64,000 nucleotides of DNA, from contig NZ_CADIKC010000001.1 in assembly GCF_902859805.1 (NCBI RefSeq), positions 1,798,001 to 1,862,000 of the forward strand. Reading direction: 5' to 3'. This document shows positions 36,221 to 45,631 of the stretch, piece by piece. The position numbers and the translations under genes are program-made. Under the pieces are notes generated by a model, which was not told the origin of the DNA, made no database searches, and saw only the letters and a program-made list of their open reading frames with translations. Numbering within the stretch: position 1 is the stretch's first letter; each line of letters opens with the position of its first letter. The stretch comes from Paraburkholderia sediminicola (GTDB lineage Bacteria > Pseudomonadota > Gammaproteobacteria > Burkholderiales > Burkholderiaceae).

Positions 36221-37422
36221 ATGATGAAAAAACTACCGTTACATTACTCGCGATGAGCAGCCTTTCGCTCACTGCACACGCACAGAGCAGTGTGACCCTG
36301 TACGGGATTGTCGACGCAGGTCTTGGCTATACGAGCGGCCAACGCGTCGTGCAGACCAAGGGGGCGGCAGGCAAGCCGGCCGTCTATAGCAATGGATCCA
36401 GTTATGGGTTTGCGAGCGGCACCTGGTCAGGCGATCGCTGGGGGCTGAAGGGCAACGAAGACCTGGGTGACGGGTTGTCGGCGGTGTTTCAGTTGGAGAA
36501 CGGCTTTAACATCGGTACGGGGCAGCTCGGCCAGGGCAGCCGCGAGTTCGGCCGTCAGGCATGGATGGGATTGTCGAGCACCAAACTCGGCAAGCTCACG
36601 CTGGGTCGCCAGTACGATCCGATCGTCGACTTCGTCGGCAGCATCAGCGCAGGTACCTTCCTGACGGGCATGGGCGCGCACCCGGGCGATCTGGATAACA
36701 TCGATAATCAGGCGCGTGAGAGCAATTCGATCAAGTACACGAGCCCGGTATTTTCGGGGCTTCAGTTCGGCGCACTGTACGGTTTCGGCGGTCAGGCGGG
36801 CAGCGTCAAGAACCAGAATACGTGGAGCCTGGGCGGCCAATACACCCATGGTCCGTTCGCTATCGGCGCGGCCTACATGCAGGCAACCAACGCTTACGGG
36901 GCCAATGGCGGCGCCTGGACCAGCGCGTACGACGGCACATTCGCTTCGTCGATCAACGAAGGCTTTGCATCGGCAAAGAGCCAGCAGATCATCGCGGCTG
37001 CAAGCACGTACCAGATCGGCCAGGTGACGCTCGGCGTGTCGTACAGCAATACGCAATACCAGGCCGGCAGCTTCTCGTTGTTCTCCGGAAAAGAGACGTT
37101 CAACTCGGCTGGCGCGACGGTGTCCTGGCAGGCGACGCCGGCGCTGCGACTCGCCGCGGGTTACGACTACACGCAGGGCAGTTCTATCAAGGGCGAGTCG
37201 GCGCCGAAGTACAACCAGTTCAACCTCGCTTCGTATTACTTCCTGTCCAAGCGCACGGCACTTTACGGACTCGTCGGCTATCAGAAGGCTAGCGGCAAGA
37301 CGCTCGACGCATTCGGCAATACGGTCAGCGCGACCGCTTCGGTTGGCGACGTGGGGAACGGAATTTCGTCGGCAAGCAACGTGCAAACACTCGTTCGAGT
37401 GGGTATCCGGCAAACGTTCTAA
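36221..37422 (+). CDS. Gram-negative general porin with one-base frameshift in the signal peptide
   Basis: The mature part is a complete 16-strand porin of the Burkholderia type: SSVTLYGIVDAGLGYTSGQ at the start and QTLVRVGIRQTF at the end. The expected start, ATGATGAAAAAA at 36221, is followed by a run of six A; with seven A it reads MMKKTTVTLLAMSSLSLTAHAQ, a normal signal peptide, but with six it runs into TGA within 12 codons. Starting instead at the ATG at 36253 leaves a 10-residue leader too short for export. So either it is inactive or phase-variable, or the tract is a sequencing error. Confidence 0.85.
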
Positions 37423-37428
37423 GTGTTC

Positions 37429-37447
37429 GGCGGCGCACGTCGCCGCC
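37429..37447 (+). terminator. Stem-loop after porin
   Basis: Perfect 7-base stem GGCGGCG / CGCCGCC with a 5-base loop beginning 6 bases after the porin stop. No T run follows, so termination would be Rho-independent only weakly, if at all. Confidence 0.4.
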
Positions 37448-37703
37448 TCACTAACCGGCGTCACCTGAACCGGCTGCCCGGCACGCGTTTCACGCTGGGT
37501 CGCGGCGCTGCCGCGACTCGCTGTGCCGGCCGCAACCGGACCCCAGGATTAGCACTCCCTGTAATTTCCCCCGCCTCTCCGCTATAAATCATCGTAGGGG
37601 AGGGCTGCGTATTGTCGTACCGTCGCGGTCGATGCATTCATGTATCGACCGGCCTGTGATCGCGCGCCTATTCCTGGCATCACGACCGCCATGGAGGTGC
37701 ATT

Positions 37704-39164
37704 GTGTTTGCCCCGACTCTCGCGCGCACGTTGCTCAACGCTGCTCTGATAGCGGCGTTTTTCTCCGGTTATCTGTGTCTGCCTCCGGCGGCGAATGCCG
37801 CGGCCGTCGCTCCACCGCCTGTGAAGGAGAAGCGGGTTTCGCCAGCCAGTGCGCCAGCATCGGTCGACTTCCCTACCATCGTGGAGCGATACGGGCCCGC
37901 CGTGGTGAATATCAGCGCGACGGCTTCTGAGCAGTCATCGTCGGTACCCGTTCCCGCAGTGATCGATGCTGACGATCCCATTCTTGCTCTCGTCAAGCAT
38001 GTGGCGCCGAAATCGCAGGCGTCTCAGGACGGGGCGGCACGCGCCGTCACCGGCACGGGCTCCGGTTTTATCGTGAGTCCCGACGGCCTCATTCTGACCA
38101 CCGCCCACGTGGTGGATCAGGCCGACGAAGTGACGGTCAAACTCACCGATCGACGCGAGTTCAAGGCGAAGGTTCTGGCGGTCGACGCCCAGAGCGATGT
38201 CGCATTGATTCAGATCGACGCCACGAAGCTGCCGACCGTCAAACTTGGCGACTCGTCGCGGGTGCGTATCGGTGAATCGGTCCTCGCGATCGGCTCGCCC
38301 GACAGCTTCGCCAATACCGTTGCCGCCGGCATTGTCAGTGCCACGTCTCGCACGCTCCAGGACGGGAGCAGTTTTCCCTTCTTTCAAACCGATATCGTGG
38401 CCAATCCGGACAATTCGGGCGGCCCGCTGTTCAACCGTGCGGGTGAGGTGGTCGGCATCGACGTGCAGATTTACGCGGACTCGGACAGGTCCCCCAGCCT
38501 GGCCTTTGCCATTCCGATCAACATGGCGGCCAAGGTGCGATCGCAGGTGCAAGCCGCGCAAGCAACCTCTCCTGGCGGTCTTGGCGTGGAGGTGCAGGAC
38601 GTCGGCCCCGGTCTCGCCGTGGCCTTTGGCCTGCCGCGACCGGCAGGCGCACTGGTCAATTCCGTTGCACCCGGCACAACGGCCGCCGCGAGCGGCCTCA
38701 AACCAGGCGACGTGATCGTCCGGATCGGCGACAAGCCGATCGATCGCTCGACCGAACTTGGCGAGGATGCGGCCGCCTTGCCGCCTGGGACGAAGACCAC
38801 CCTCAAGCTGATCCGCAATCGAAGGCCGATAACACTCACGGTCATGGTCGGCGTGTCCGCGGAAAGCGCTAAAGCTCGGCCGGCCGAAGGCGGTTCAGGG
38901 GATCGCCTGGGCTTGAGCATGCATCCGCTGAATGAGGACGAACGGCGCGCGAACGATCTGGCGGTGGGTCTGATGGTGGACGGCGTTGATGGGGCGGCGG
39001 CAAGCGCGGGCATCCAGCCCGGCGATATCGTCCTGTCGCTCAATGACACGCTGGTTGAAACGCAGGCGGACGTGAGCGCGCTGGAAGCAAAAGCTGGGAA
39101 ACAGGTCGCCGTGTTGATCCAGCGAGGTCACGCGCGCAGTTTTGTTTCGGTCGCGGTTAGATGA
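37704..39164 (+). CDS. DegP/DO-like periplasmic serine protease
   Basis: 486 residues from the GTG at 37704, chosen because GGAGG stands 6 bases ahead; the longer frame from 37632 adds residues without sense. Signal peptide cut near ANAAAVA. Trypsin-like domain with catalytic His135 (TTAHVV), Asp165 (DVALIQID) and Ser238 (NSGGPLF). Two PDZ domains follow: about residues 285-385 (APGTTAAASGLKPGDVIVRI) and 395-486 (GDIVLSLNDTLVETQADV). Acts on misfolded envelope proteins. The usual TDAAINPGNSGG reads TDIVANPDNSGG, a small departure. Confidence 0.88.
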   Translation: MFAPTLARTLLNAALIAAFFSGYLCLPPAANAAAVAPPPVKEKRVSPASAPASVDFPTIVERYGPAVVNISATASEQSSSVPVPAVIDADDPILALVKHVAPKSQASQDGAARAVTGTGSGFIVSPDGLILTTAHVVDQADEVTVKLTDRREFKAKVLAVDAQSDVALIQIDATKLPTVKLGDSSRVRIGESVLAIGSPDSFANTVAAGIVSATSRTLQDGSSFPFFQTDIVANPDNSGGPLFNRAGEVVGIDVQIYADSDRSPSLAFAIPINMAAKVRSQVQAAQATSPGGLGVEVQDVGPGLAVAFGLPRPAGALVNSVAPGTTAAASGLKPGDVIVRIGDKPIDRSTELGEDAAALPPGTKTTLKLIRNRRPITLTVMVGVSAESAKARPAEGGSGDRLGLSMHPLNEDERRANDLAVGLMVDGVDGAAASAGIQPGDIVLSLNDTLVETQADVSALEAKAGKQVAVLIQRGHARSFVSVAVR

Positions 39165-39275
39165 CCAGCATGCGTGCACCAGTACGCATTCCGACCAGGG
39201 TTAACCCATTCGAAACGAGGCGGCAAAGCACATACAGTTCTGACATACCAGCTGGCTTCAGACGCGGGTAGATCT

Positions 39276-39296
39276 CCGCCGGGTTGTGTCCGGCGG
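39276..39296 (+). terminator. Stem-loop between protease and permease
   Basis: CCGCCGG and CCGGCGG, 7-base stem, 7-base loop, followed by TGTTTCCTT. Placed 110 bases after the protease stop and 38 before the permease; a terminator or leader structure. Confidence 0.4.
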
Positions 39297-39333
39297 TGTT
39301 TCCTTGGTTCCACAAGATCAAAGGAGATGACAG

Positions 39334-40791
39334 ATGGAAATCCGCGATCCTTCCCCCGGCCTCTACAACGAAGATCTCGCGCCCGCCAGACAGCGCAACT
39401 GGGGTGCTTTCAGCATCTTCAACGTCTGGACCTCGGACGTGCACAGCCTCTGGGGCTACTACCTCGCCGCCAGCCTGTTCCTGCTGTGCGGCAGCTTTAT
39501 CAACTTCGTGCTGGCGATCGGGCTCGGCTCGCTGGTGATCTTCGCGCTCATGAACCTGATTGGCTACGCCGGCGAGAAGACTGGCGTGCCTTATCCGGTG
39601 CTGGCGCGCGCCTCTTTTGGCGTGTGGGGCGCCAATCTGGCGGCCATGGTGCGCGCCGTGGTGGCCTGCTTCTGGTACGGCGCGCAGACGGCCGCCGCGT
39701 CGGGCGCGATGGTCGCGTTGCTGATCCGCAGCGACAGCCTGATGGCGTTCCACAAGGGCACGCAGGTACTCGGCCATTCAGGGCTGGAGGTGATCTGCTA
39801 CGTGGTCATCTGGGCGCTGCAGTTGCTCATCATCCAGAAGGGCATGGAAACGGTGCGCAAGTTCCAGGACTGGGCCGGCCCGGCGGTGTGGGTCGCGATG
39901 CTGATTCTGGCGATCGGCCTATGTGTGAAAGCCGGCGGCTTCTCGTTCACCCATGGCATTCCGATGAACGTGCTGCTTCAGAAAACCGGCGACGCCGGCG
40001 TCAGCGGTGAGCCGGGCTCGTTCTGGGCGCTGATGGCCGTGGGCGCGACCTGGATCACTTATTTCGCGGCGCTCTACCTGAATTTTTGCGACTTCTCGCG
40101 CTACGCGAAAAATCGCGACGCGGTGAAGAAAGGAAATTTGTGGGGCCTGCCGGTCAACCTGATCGCGTTCTCGCTGGTCGCGGGCGTGACCACCATCGCC
40201 GCCTTCAAGGTGTACGGCGAAGTGCTGCTTCACCCCGAACAGATTTCCGCCAAGTTCGACAGCTGGGTGCTAGCGCTCATCGCGGCCCTGACCTTCGCGG
40301 TCGCCACGCTGGGCATTAACGTGGTGGCCAATTTCGTCTCAGCCGCGTTCGACATCTCCAACACGTTCCCTAAGCAGATCAGTTTCAAGAAGGGCGGCTA
40401 CATCGCCGCGGCCATCGCGCTGGTGCTCTATCCGTTCGCGCCGTGGGAAGGCAACGCCGCGCATTTCGTCAACGCCATCGGCGCCACGATGGGCCCGCTG
40501 CTGGGGATCATTCTGGTGGACTACTACCTGGTGGCCAAAGGCAATATCAATGTTGCAGCGCTCTATCAGGAGCACGGCGAGTACCGTTACGAAGGCGGCT
40601 GGAATGTCAACGCGCTGGTCTCCGCTGCGGTCGGCAGCGTGTTTTCAACTTTCCTGCCTAACTTCACCAATCTGCTGCCCGTCTGGTGGAATACCTATGG
40701 GTGGTTTTTCGGCGTGGTGATCGGCGGCGGCATGTACCTGATCATGGCTACGCTGCGGCCGCGTACGGCGATCGCGCCGACCCGTGCCTGA
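39334..40791 (+). CDS. NCS1 nucleobase/hydantoin:cation symporter
   Basis: 485 residues with about twelve membrane segments. The Mhp1/PucI/cytosine permease family signature appears at RQRNWGAFSIFNVWTSDVHSLWGYYLAASLFL near residue 20, seen here in pieces, with NLIGYAGEKTGVPYPVLARASFG after it and SRYAKNRDAVKKGNLWGLPVN in the middle. Substrates of the family are allantoin, hydantoins, uracil, cytosine or thiamine; no adjacent catabolic gene narrows it. AAAGGAGA precedes the start. Confidence 0.88.
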   Translation: MEIRDPSPGLYNEDLAPARQRNWGAFSIFNVWTSDVHSLWGYYLAASLFLLCGSFINFVLAIGLGSLVIFALMNLIGYAGEKTGVPYPVLARASFGVWGANLAAMVRAVVACFWYGAQTAAASGAMVALLIRSDSLMAFHKGTQVLGHSGLEVICYVVIWALQLLIIQKGMETVRKFQDWAGPAVWVAMLILAIGLCVKAGGFSFTHGIPMNVLLQKTGDAGVSGEPGSFWALMAVGATWITYFAALYLNFCDFSRYAKNRDAVKKGNLWGLPVNLIAFSLVAGVTTIAAFKVYGEVLLHPEQISAKFDSWVLALIAALTFAVATLGINVVANFVSAAFDISNTFPKQISFKKGGYIAAAIALVLYPFAPWEGNAAHFVNAIGATMGPLLGIILVDYYLVAKGNINVAALYQEHGEYRYEGGWNVNALVSAAVGSVFSTFLPNFTNLLPVWWNTYGWFFGVVIGGGMYLIMATLRPRTAIAPTRA

Positions 40792-40852
40792 AGGTTTTCC
40801 TGACGCGCCGGCAGGGGCGGCTCCCGGCCTCCGGCGCGCGGAACAGGCACGG
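40782..40852 (+). terminator. Nested hairpin at end of NCS1 gene
   Basis: Outer stem CCGTGCCTG (40782-40790) pairs with CAGGCACGG (40844-40852); inside it, CGCGCCGG (40804-40811) pairs with CCGGCGCG (40831-40838). The outer left arm is inside the last codons of the NCS1 gene. No T run, so it may protect the transcript 3' end rather than terminate. Confidence 0.5.
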
Positions 40853-40918
40853 CAACAATGCTTATGGTTGGCCGCCGCCCGTCATGCTAGGATTTCCCAA
40901 ACAACTCCGGAGACTGCT

Positions 40919-41302
40919 ATGCCGTTCATCTGCGAAAACGTTGAATGTCGCGCCGTGCTGGCCCGCGGGCAGGTTAGATCCATTCACGAGGACGCGGGGT
41001 GGTGCTTCTACTGCCCAGACTGCAAAGCGAGGAACGCGTTAAAGGATATCGGTGAGCCGGGTGGTCACGTTGAGTTGGTTCAACCGGAGAGATCCAGTCT
41101 GCCGCACAAGGTGATTGCAACGGCTCGACCTCTGGAGGACGGCAAATACGCGGCGCAATTGCGCGTACAAAGGGCGCTCGGTATGAAAGGGACTTACGCG
41201 GTCGAAGAACACTGGGAACAGCTCGGTGTATTCCCGGACCCGAACCAGGCTGTCGCGCATGCGAAGTCTATTGCGGCAGACTTGCTGGACCGAAAGGCCT
41301 AG
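40919..41302 (+). CDS. Small hypothetical with CxxC zinc-like motif
   Basis: 127 residues from the ATG at 40919, with CCGGAG upstream. N-terminal part has Cys at CENVEC and CFYCPDC, suggestive of a zinc ribbon; the remainder (HKVIATARPLEDGKYAAQLRVQRALGM and AEDLL-like helix) is unassigned. Hypothetical proteins of this size occur in Burkholderia. Confidence 0.6.
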   Translation: MPFICENVECRAVLARGQVRSIHEDAGWCFYCPDCKARNALKDIGEPGGHVELVQPERSSLPHKVIATARPLEDGKYAAQLRVQRALGMKGTYAVEEHWEQLGVFPDPNQAVAHAKSIAADLLDRKA

Positions 41303-41456
41303 TCCCAAGCGCAACGTTGGATTCAGCCGCGCACGCCGTGCGCGGCTCCCGACGGCTGACCTATGACCGTAGATCGGCGCGGTGCGACAACCGGGTGCTG
41401 GTCAGCGTCAGCGTCGGTGCCGGCGCCGGCGCCGTTAAGGCCGATATCACTCTCAC

Positions 41457-41915
41457 TCACGGCGCATCGGCGGGAGCGAGCTTGATAAATAGTTTCGCTG
41501 CTTCGTTACCGTGCGACAACGCGCGCAGTGCAAGGGCGAGCGCTAGCTGCGCGTCATGAGCGACCGCACTCCGGTCCTGATCGAAGAGCTTGACGGCGTG
41601 GCGCATATGCTGCGCCGCCTGATCGTGAAGGTCAGCCGCCATTGCGTGCTGTTTTGCTGCGTTTGCGTTGTCTGCGCCAGAGCCGGTCGATGCAGACGCG
41701 ACCGGCGGCGCGTTCGCGCTGTGTGCGCCGGCGTCGTGTGCCTGATCGATCGCGTGCAAGGTGTGACCATGAGCCATCATTGCCTGATGCGCGGCGTGGG
41801 CATAGTCTTTACCCGCCTCGAAATGCCGTGACGCCCCGCGGTGAAATCGCGAGGCCTGCTCATGATGTGATGCCGCGGCTTCAAGATGTTCTTTTTTGTT
41901 GTGCTTCGTGCTCAT
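41457..41915 (-). CDS. His/Ala-rich helical protein
   Basis: 152 residues from the ATG at 41913-41915 with GGAGGAG upstream. About 16 percent His and very rich in Ala, with repeating heptad-like HxxAxxxH segments (HHEQASRFHRGASRHFEAGKD, then HQAMMAHGHTLHAIDQAHDAG in pieces) consistent with an amphipathic helix bundle. No signal peptide. Function unknown; metal binding is conceivable. Confidence 0.65.
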   Translation of the reverse strand: MSTKHNKKEHLEAAASHHEQASRFHRGASRHFEAGKDYAHAAHQAMMAHGHTLHAIDQAHDAGAHSANAPPVASASTGSGADNANAAKQHAMAADLHDQAAQHMRHAVKLFDQDRSAVAHDAQLALALALRALSHGNEAAKLFIKLAPADAP

Positions 41916-42149
41916 ACCGGCTCCTCCAAGGTCTATAAGACCAACGCCGATGGCGACCGATTCGAAGACCAGTAGCGGGTCGAAAACCACTGGATTCGAA
42001 TTTACACGCACTTGCACGCCCGGTGACGTTTTCGTCGCGCGGAATACTTCGACAATCGACCGCGTTCAGCCGGATCTGGCCAGGTGAGGGTCGAATACGA
42101 ATGACCACGGCCAACGTGGCAGTGGTCATTCGCTACCTTTCCCGGGCCC

Positions 42150-44312
42150 TCAGAACGAGAACGTTGTATTGAGCATCACCAGACGCGCCTCGCCGACCGC
42201 AATGATCAGATTGCTGTTGCTTGACGGGTAATACGTCTTGTCGAAGACGTTCTTCACGTTGAGTTGCACGCGCGTTGGAATCTTGCCGATCTTCGTTTCG
42301 TAGGCGGCGAATAGATCGGCGACGACATAGCCCGGCAGCGTAAAGCTGTTTGCCGTATCACCCGGGCGCTTTCCGACCAGTCGCGCACCGCCGCCGAAAC
42401 GCCATTGCCCCGGCAGATAGGGCAGCATCGTGTCGTACACGGCAAACACGCTGCCGCTATGGCGCGGGGCATTCACGAGACGCGTGTTGTCTTCGCGGTC
42501 GACGGCGTCCGTGTAGGCATAACTCGCAATCACGCTGACATGCCGTGTCAGCTGACCGGCGACATCGAGTTCGATCCCGCGTGAACGTGCGCTGCCGATT
42601 GTCGACGTCGTATCGCCGACGGTGACCGCGACATTCTGCTTGTCGATCTGATAGACCGCGAGCGTGCCTGTAATGCCGGGCTTCGCTTCGAATTTCAAAC
42701 CGGCTTCGTAGACCCGGCCGCGCTCGGGTGCGAGGGGCTCGCTGACCTCCGTGGCGACGTTCGGCACGAACGACTTGCTGAAGTTCGCATAGGCAGACAA
42801 CGCGGGCGTGAGCTTGTACACCAACCCGAACTGCGGCAGCCACACTTGCCCGTGCGAGTGATCGGCGATGACGAATGGGCGCCCCACGCCGGAAAGTTGC
42901 TGCCAGTTTTCCCAGCGCACACCGCCGACGGCAATCAGACGGTCGGTCAGGTGGACCGTGTCCTGCGTAAGCAGCGAGTACGTATGGACCTTCGAGAGGC
43001 TGTCGCTTTGCGACGCGCTCGCTGTGCCGCCCGTCGAGAGCGTTCCATAGACCGGGTCGAAGAGGTCGAATCCGGACACTGCCTTGCCGCGGATGGTGTC
43101 GCCGCGGAAGGAGCGCTGGCGTTCGTATTCGCCGCCTACGTAGACTTCGTGACGCATGCCCGCGAAGTTCAGGTCGCCGACCGCGCCGATCGTGGCGATT
43201 TCATCGGAATCGTTGCGGCCAAGGTTCGCATCCGATGAGCGGCTCATGATGCCGGTCTTGCTGTTGAACGCGGTTGCACGGGTCAGGTACTGATCGTAGC
43301 GATCGCGGCTCCAACCGTAGGTGGCGCGCATGCGCCACTGATCGGAGAACCGGTGTTCGATCTTGGCCCGCAGCGTTTCCTGCTTGCCGGTACTTTGCGC
43401 CCATGCTTCTTCGTAACGGGTGTAGCGCAACGCGTCGTCCAGATGACCGTTCACGAGAACTGTCCCACGGTCGAAGGGCGTCGTGTAATCGACGTACTGG
43501 TAACTCAGATCGATCGAGGTGTTGGCATCGTGCCACGACAGTGACGGCGCGATTAGCGCGTCGCGCTGCCGTCCGAAGCTGCGCCAGTAACGCGCGGTGT
43601 TGTATTCACCGGTCAGCCGGAAGGCCAGTGTTCCTCCCGCCACCTGACCCGGTTGTCCGATCGGGCCGGTGAGGTCGAAGCTGGTTCCGCTGCCACGGTG
43701 GCTGGTGTACGTCGCCGATACCGAGCCGTGCAGTTCGTCCTCCGGTTTGCGCGTGATCATGTTGATCACACCGCCCGGTTGCTGAATGCCGTACAGCAGC
43801 GAAGCCGGCCCCTTCAATACTTCGACACGATCGATCGTGGCCAGATAGCTGTGCAGGATCGGCGATCGAATGCCGTCGACAAGGATCGAGCCGTCGTTGT
43901 TCGAGCCGAAGCCACGCTTGATGAACGCATCGCGTGTTCCGCCGAGCGTGTTGGTCTGGGTGACGCCGCTGACGTTGCCAAGCACATCGTCGAGACTCCG
44001 CGCCTGCTGATCCTGCATCACGCTCGAACTGACTACCGCGACAGACTGCGGAATCTCGCTGATTTTCCGTTCGCCACCGCCGGATATCTGGCTGGTGAGC
44101 GGGCGATAGCCGATCGTCGGTTCGAGGTCCGGTGCGGCGTGCACCGAAACCGCCGGCAACTCTTTCTCTGCGGGCGTTTGATCGCTGGTGACGTCGGCCG
44201 AGGCGCCGATGGCGGGATGCGTCGAAGCTGCGTACATCAGGAAAGCTATGTGCAGACCGAAGCCGAAACGGCGGTGACGCCCCGGGAGCCCGGAAATTCG
44301 CAGAAGACGCAT
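42150..44312 (-). CDS. TonB-dependent siderophore receptor
   Basis: 720 residues: signal peptide, plug domain with EIPQSVAVVSSSVMQDQ and RVEVLKGPASLLYGIQQPGGVINMITRKP, and a 22-strand barrel ending in LVMLNTTFSF with terminal Phe. It belongs to the ferrichrome/hydroxamate-type receptor family (FhuE/FpvA-like) but has no N-terminal STN domain, so no transmembrane signalling is expected. A Fur-box-like site lies about 95 bases upstream. It imports a ferric siderophore, possibly xenosiderophore, since no synthesis genes are nearby. Confidence 0.92.
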   Translation of the reverse strand: MRLLRISGLPGRHRRFGFGLHIAFLMYAASTHPAIGASADVTSDQTPAEKELPAVSVHAAPDLEPTIGYRPLTSQISGGGERKISEIPQSVAVVSSSVMQDQQARSLDDVLGNVSGVTQTNTLGGTRDAFIKRGFGSNNDGSILVDGIRSPILHSYLATIDRVEVLKGPASLLYGIQQPGGVINMITRKPEDELHGSVSATYTSHRGSGTSFDLTGPIGQPGQVAGGTLAFRLTGEYNTARYWRSFGRQRDALIAPSLSWHDANTSIDLSYQYVDYTTPFDRGTVLVNGHLDDALRYTRYEEAWAQSTGKQETLRAKIEHRFSDQWRMRATYGWSRDRYDQYLTRATAFNSKTGIMSRSSDANLGRNDSDEIATIGAVGDLNFAGMRHEVYVGGEYERQRSFRGDTIRGKAVSGFDLFDPVYGTLSTGGTASASQSDSLSKVHTYSLLTQDTVHLTDRLIAVGGVRWENWQQLSGVGRPFVIADHSHGQVWLPQFGLVYKLTPALSAYANFSKSFVPNVATEVSEPLAPERGRVYEAGLKFEAKPGITGTLAVYQIDKQNVAVTVGDTTSTIGSARSRGIELDVAGQLTRHVSVIASYAYTDAVDREDNTRLVNAPRHSGSVFAVYDTMLPYLPGQWRFGGGARLVGKRPGDTANSFTLPGYVVADLFAAYETKIGKIPTRVQLNVKNVFDKTYYPSSNSNLIIAVGEARLVMLNTTFSF

Positions 44313-44404
44313 GTGTCAGGAGACCGCCTGCCGACCCACGCGAGAACGCGGAAAGGTAGTTGTAGCGGTGGGTCAAGGGTTATGAAAGAGATCGGATGTT
44401 AATG

Positions 44405-44428
44405 CAAATGGGAATCGTTATCAATAAC
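44405..44428 (-). promoter_or_regulatory. Candidate Fur box
   Basis: Reading on the minus strand, TTATTGATAACGATTCCCAT resembles the GATAATGATAATCATTATC Fur consensus. It lies 93 bases upstream of the siderophore receptor start. A Fur repressor would silence the gene when iron is plentiful. Confidence 0.55.
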
Positions 44429-44500
44429 GACCAAAAAAATAAGGCGGTGAGCAGGCGTTGCCAGTCCGATCGGGTTGTCGATCGACGTCTTCGAGGAGGT

Positions 44501-44935
44501 TCAGTCGAGGTGTTCGTTACGTGATGGGTCTGGCTTTAGGGTGCACGTTTCGTCTGCACATGTAGAGCCGGTTCCTAGTCCGATCCATCTGGAAACGCTC
44601 ATGCGATTGCGGGCGAACATGCGGTATAGAAGCCGGAAGGTGGGGCGCATGACCGGTACGCGCAACGGTGCAACCATCCATCCTCTGCCGGCCAGCGTAT
44701 AGGCGGCGACTATGCTGTCTATCCCCACGAGGCACCGTCCCTCAGCCGTCCGGGCGTGCAACTGCCGATTGAGCGCAGCCAGGTCGACGCCGAGCGGCGC
44801 CGGATCGAAGCCCGGCTGCGCGATATCGATGAACGCAAGCTTGCTATGCCGATCCCACGCGCGCAGTCGCTTCATTTCGGCAACGCATAGCGGGCACTTT
44901 ACGTCGATGTACAACGTCAGTGAAGCGATCTTCAT
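44501..44935 (-). CDS. DCC-family thiol-disulfide protein (DUF393)
   Basis: 144 residues. Opens with TLYIDVKCPLCVAEMKRLRAWDR, a thioredoxin-like strand with C-P-L-C and the DCC-type layout; later GRCLVGIDSIVAAYTL and a C-terminal helical part. Such proteins are presumed redox partners but lack known substrates. AAGGAG precedes the start. It is divergent from the GbsR gene and its promoter contains operator 1 of that regulator. Confidence 0.85.
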   Translation of the reverse strand: MKIASLTLYIDVKCPLCVAEMKRLRAWDRHSKLAFIDIAQPGFDPAPLGVDLAALNRQLHARTAEGRCLVGIDSIVAAYTLAGRGWMVAPLRVPVMRPTFRLLYRMFARNRMSVSRWIGLGTGSTCADETCTLKPDPSRNEHLD

Positions 44936-44961
44936 GGCAAATTCTCCTTGCTGTTCGTTCA

Positions 44962-44987
44962 GTTGTTTCTGTCAAGAGAGAAATTAA
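44962..44987. promoter_or_regulatory. GbsR/MarR operator 1, upstream of DCC gene
   Basis: GTTGTTTCT, 8 bases, AGAAATTAA. Same layout as the two other sites, with two mismatches. On the minus strand it contains TTGACA, a good -35 box for the DCC gene, 27 bases upstream of the DCC start. Confidence 0.65.
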
Positions 44988-45011
44988 GTCGACCTGAGCC
45001 CACCGTCAAGC

Positions 45012-45037
45012 GTTATTTCTCTCTTGACAGAAATAAC
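45012..45037. promoter_or_regulatory. GbsR/MarR operator 2, upstream of regulator gene
   Basis: GTTATTTCT, 8 bases, AGAAATAAC, perfect half-sites. TTGACA (45024-45029) inside it suits a -35 element, and TAAAGT at 45047-45052 (17-base spacer) a -10, leaving a very short leader before the ATG at 45060. Confidence 0.7.
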
Positions 45038-45059
45038 TGAAAAAAATAAAGTCACTGAC

Positions 45060-45590
45060 ATGGAACTCACACCAATTACCGAACGATTCATTCTCCACTG
45101 GGGCGAAATGGGCTCGCGCTGGGGCGTCAACCGCACCGTCGCGCAGATTCATGCGTTGCTGTATCTGCTCGGCCGCCCTATCGCGGCGGACGAGATCGCG
45201 GACACGCTCGGTGTTGCCCGCTCCAATGTGAGCACGAGTCTGAAGGAGCTCCAATCGTGGCGCCTCGCGAAGGTGGTGCATGTGATGGGAGATCGTCGCG
45301 ACCACTTTGAAACGTCCACGGATATCTGGGAACTGTTCAAGCTGATCGTGGAAGGGCGCCGGCAACGCGAGATCGATCCGACGCTGACCATGTTGCGGGA
45401 TAGCCTGACCAGTCCGGAGATGGGGCAAGAGAGTCACGACACGGAACAACGCATTCGCGACACGTTGAAGTTTCTCGAAACGCTCACGACCTGGTCCGAT
45501 GAGATGCTGCGTATGAAGCCCGAAACGCTGATGAAGACGCTTGGCGTAGGCGCGAAGATCAGTCGTACGGTACGGCGCACCAAGAGCTAG
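45060..45590 (+). CDS. GbsR/MarR family transcriptional regulator
   Basis: 176 residues from the ATG at 45060; a TTG 36 bases upstream lies inside the -35 element of the operator and is rejected. Winged helix: VNRTVAQIHALLYLLGRPIAADEIADTLGVARSNVSTSLKELQSW, then a wing and a helical C-terminal dimer part. COG1510-like. It is flanked by DCC and SDR genes, each with the same operator, and carries its own, so autorepression plus control of both neighbours is inferred. No ribosome-binding site is visible. Confidence 0.88.
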   Translation: MELTPITERFILHWGEMGSRWGVNRTVAQIHALLYLLGRPIAADEIADTLGVARSNVSTSLKELQSWRLAKVVHVMGDRRDHFETSTDIWELFKLIVEGRRQREIDPTLTMLRDSLTSPEMGQESHDTEQRIRDTLKFLETLTTWSDEMLRMKPETLMKTLGVGAKISRTVRRTKS

Positions 45591-45600
45591 CAGAATGAGA

Positions 45601-45626
45601 TGGACGACAGGATCGTCCATTTTTTT
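45601..45626 (+). terminator. Rho-independent terminator of the regulator gene
   Basis: Perfect 7-base stem TGGACGA / TCGTCCA, 5-base loop, followed by seven T. It ends 6 bases before operator 3, cleanly insulating the regulator gene from the next operon. Confidence 0.9.
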
Positions 45627-45631
45627 GACCT

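Noticed and set aside
36253..37422. Porin start at the ATG at 36253
   Set aside because: It would leave only a 10-residue leader; the ATGATGAAAAAA start upstream is the natural one, out of frame by one base.
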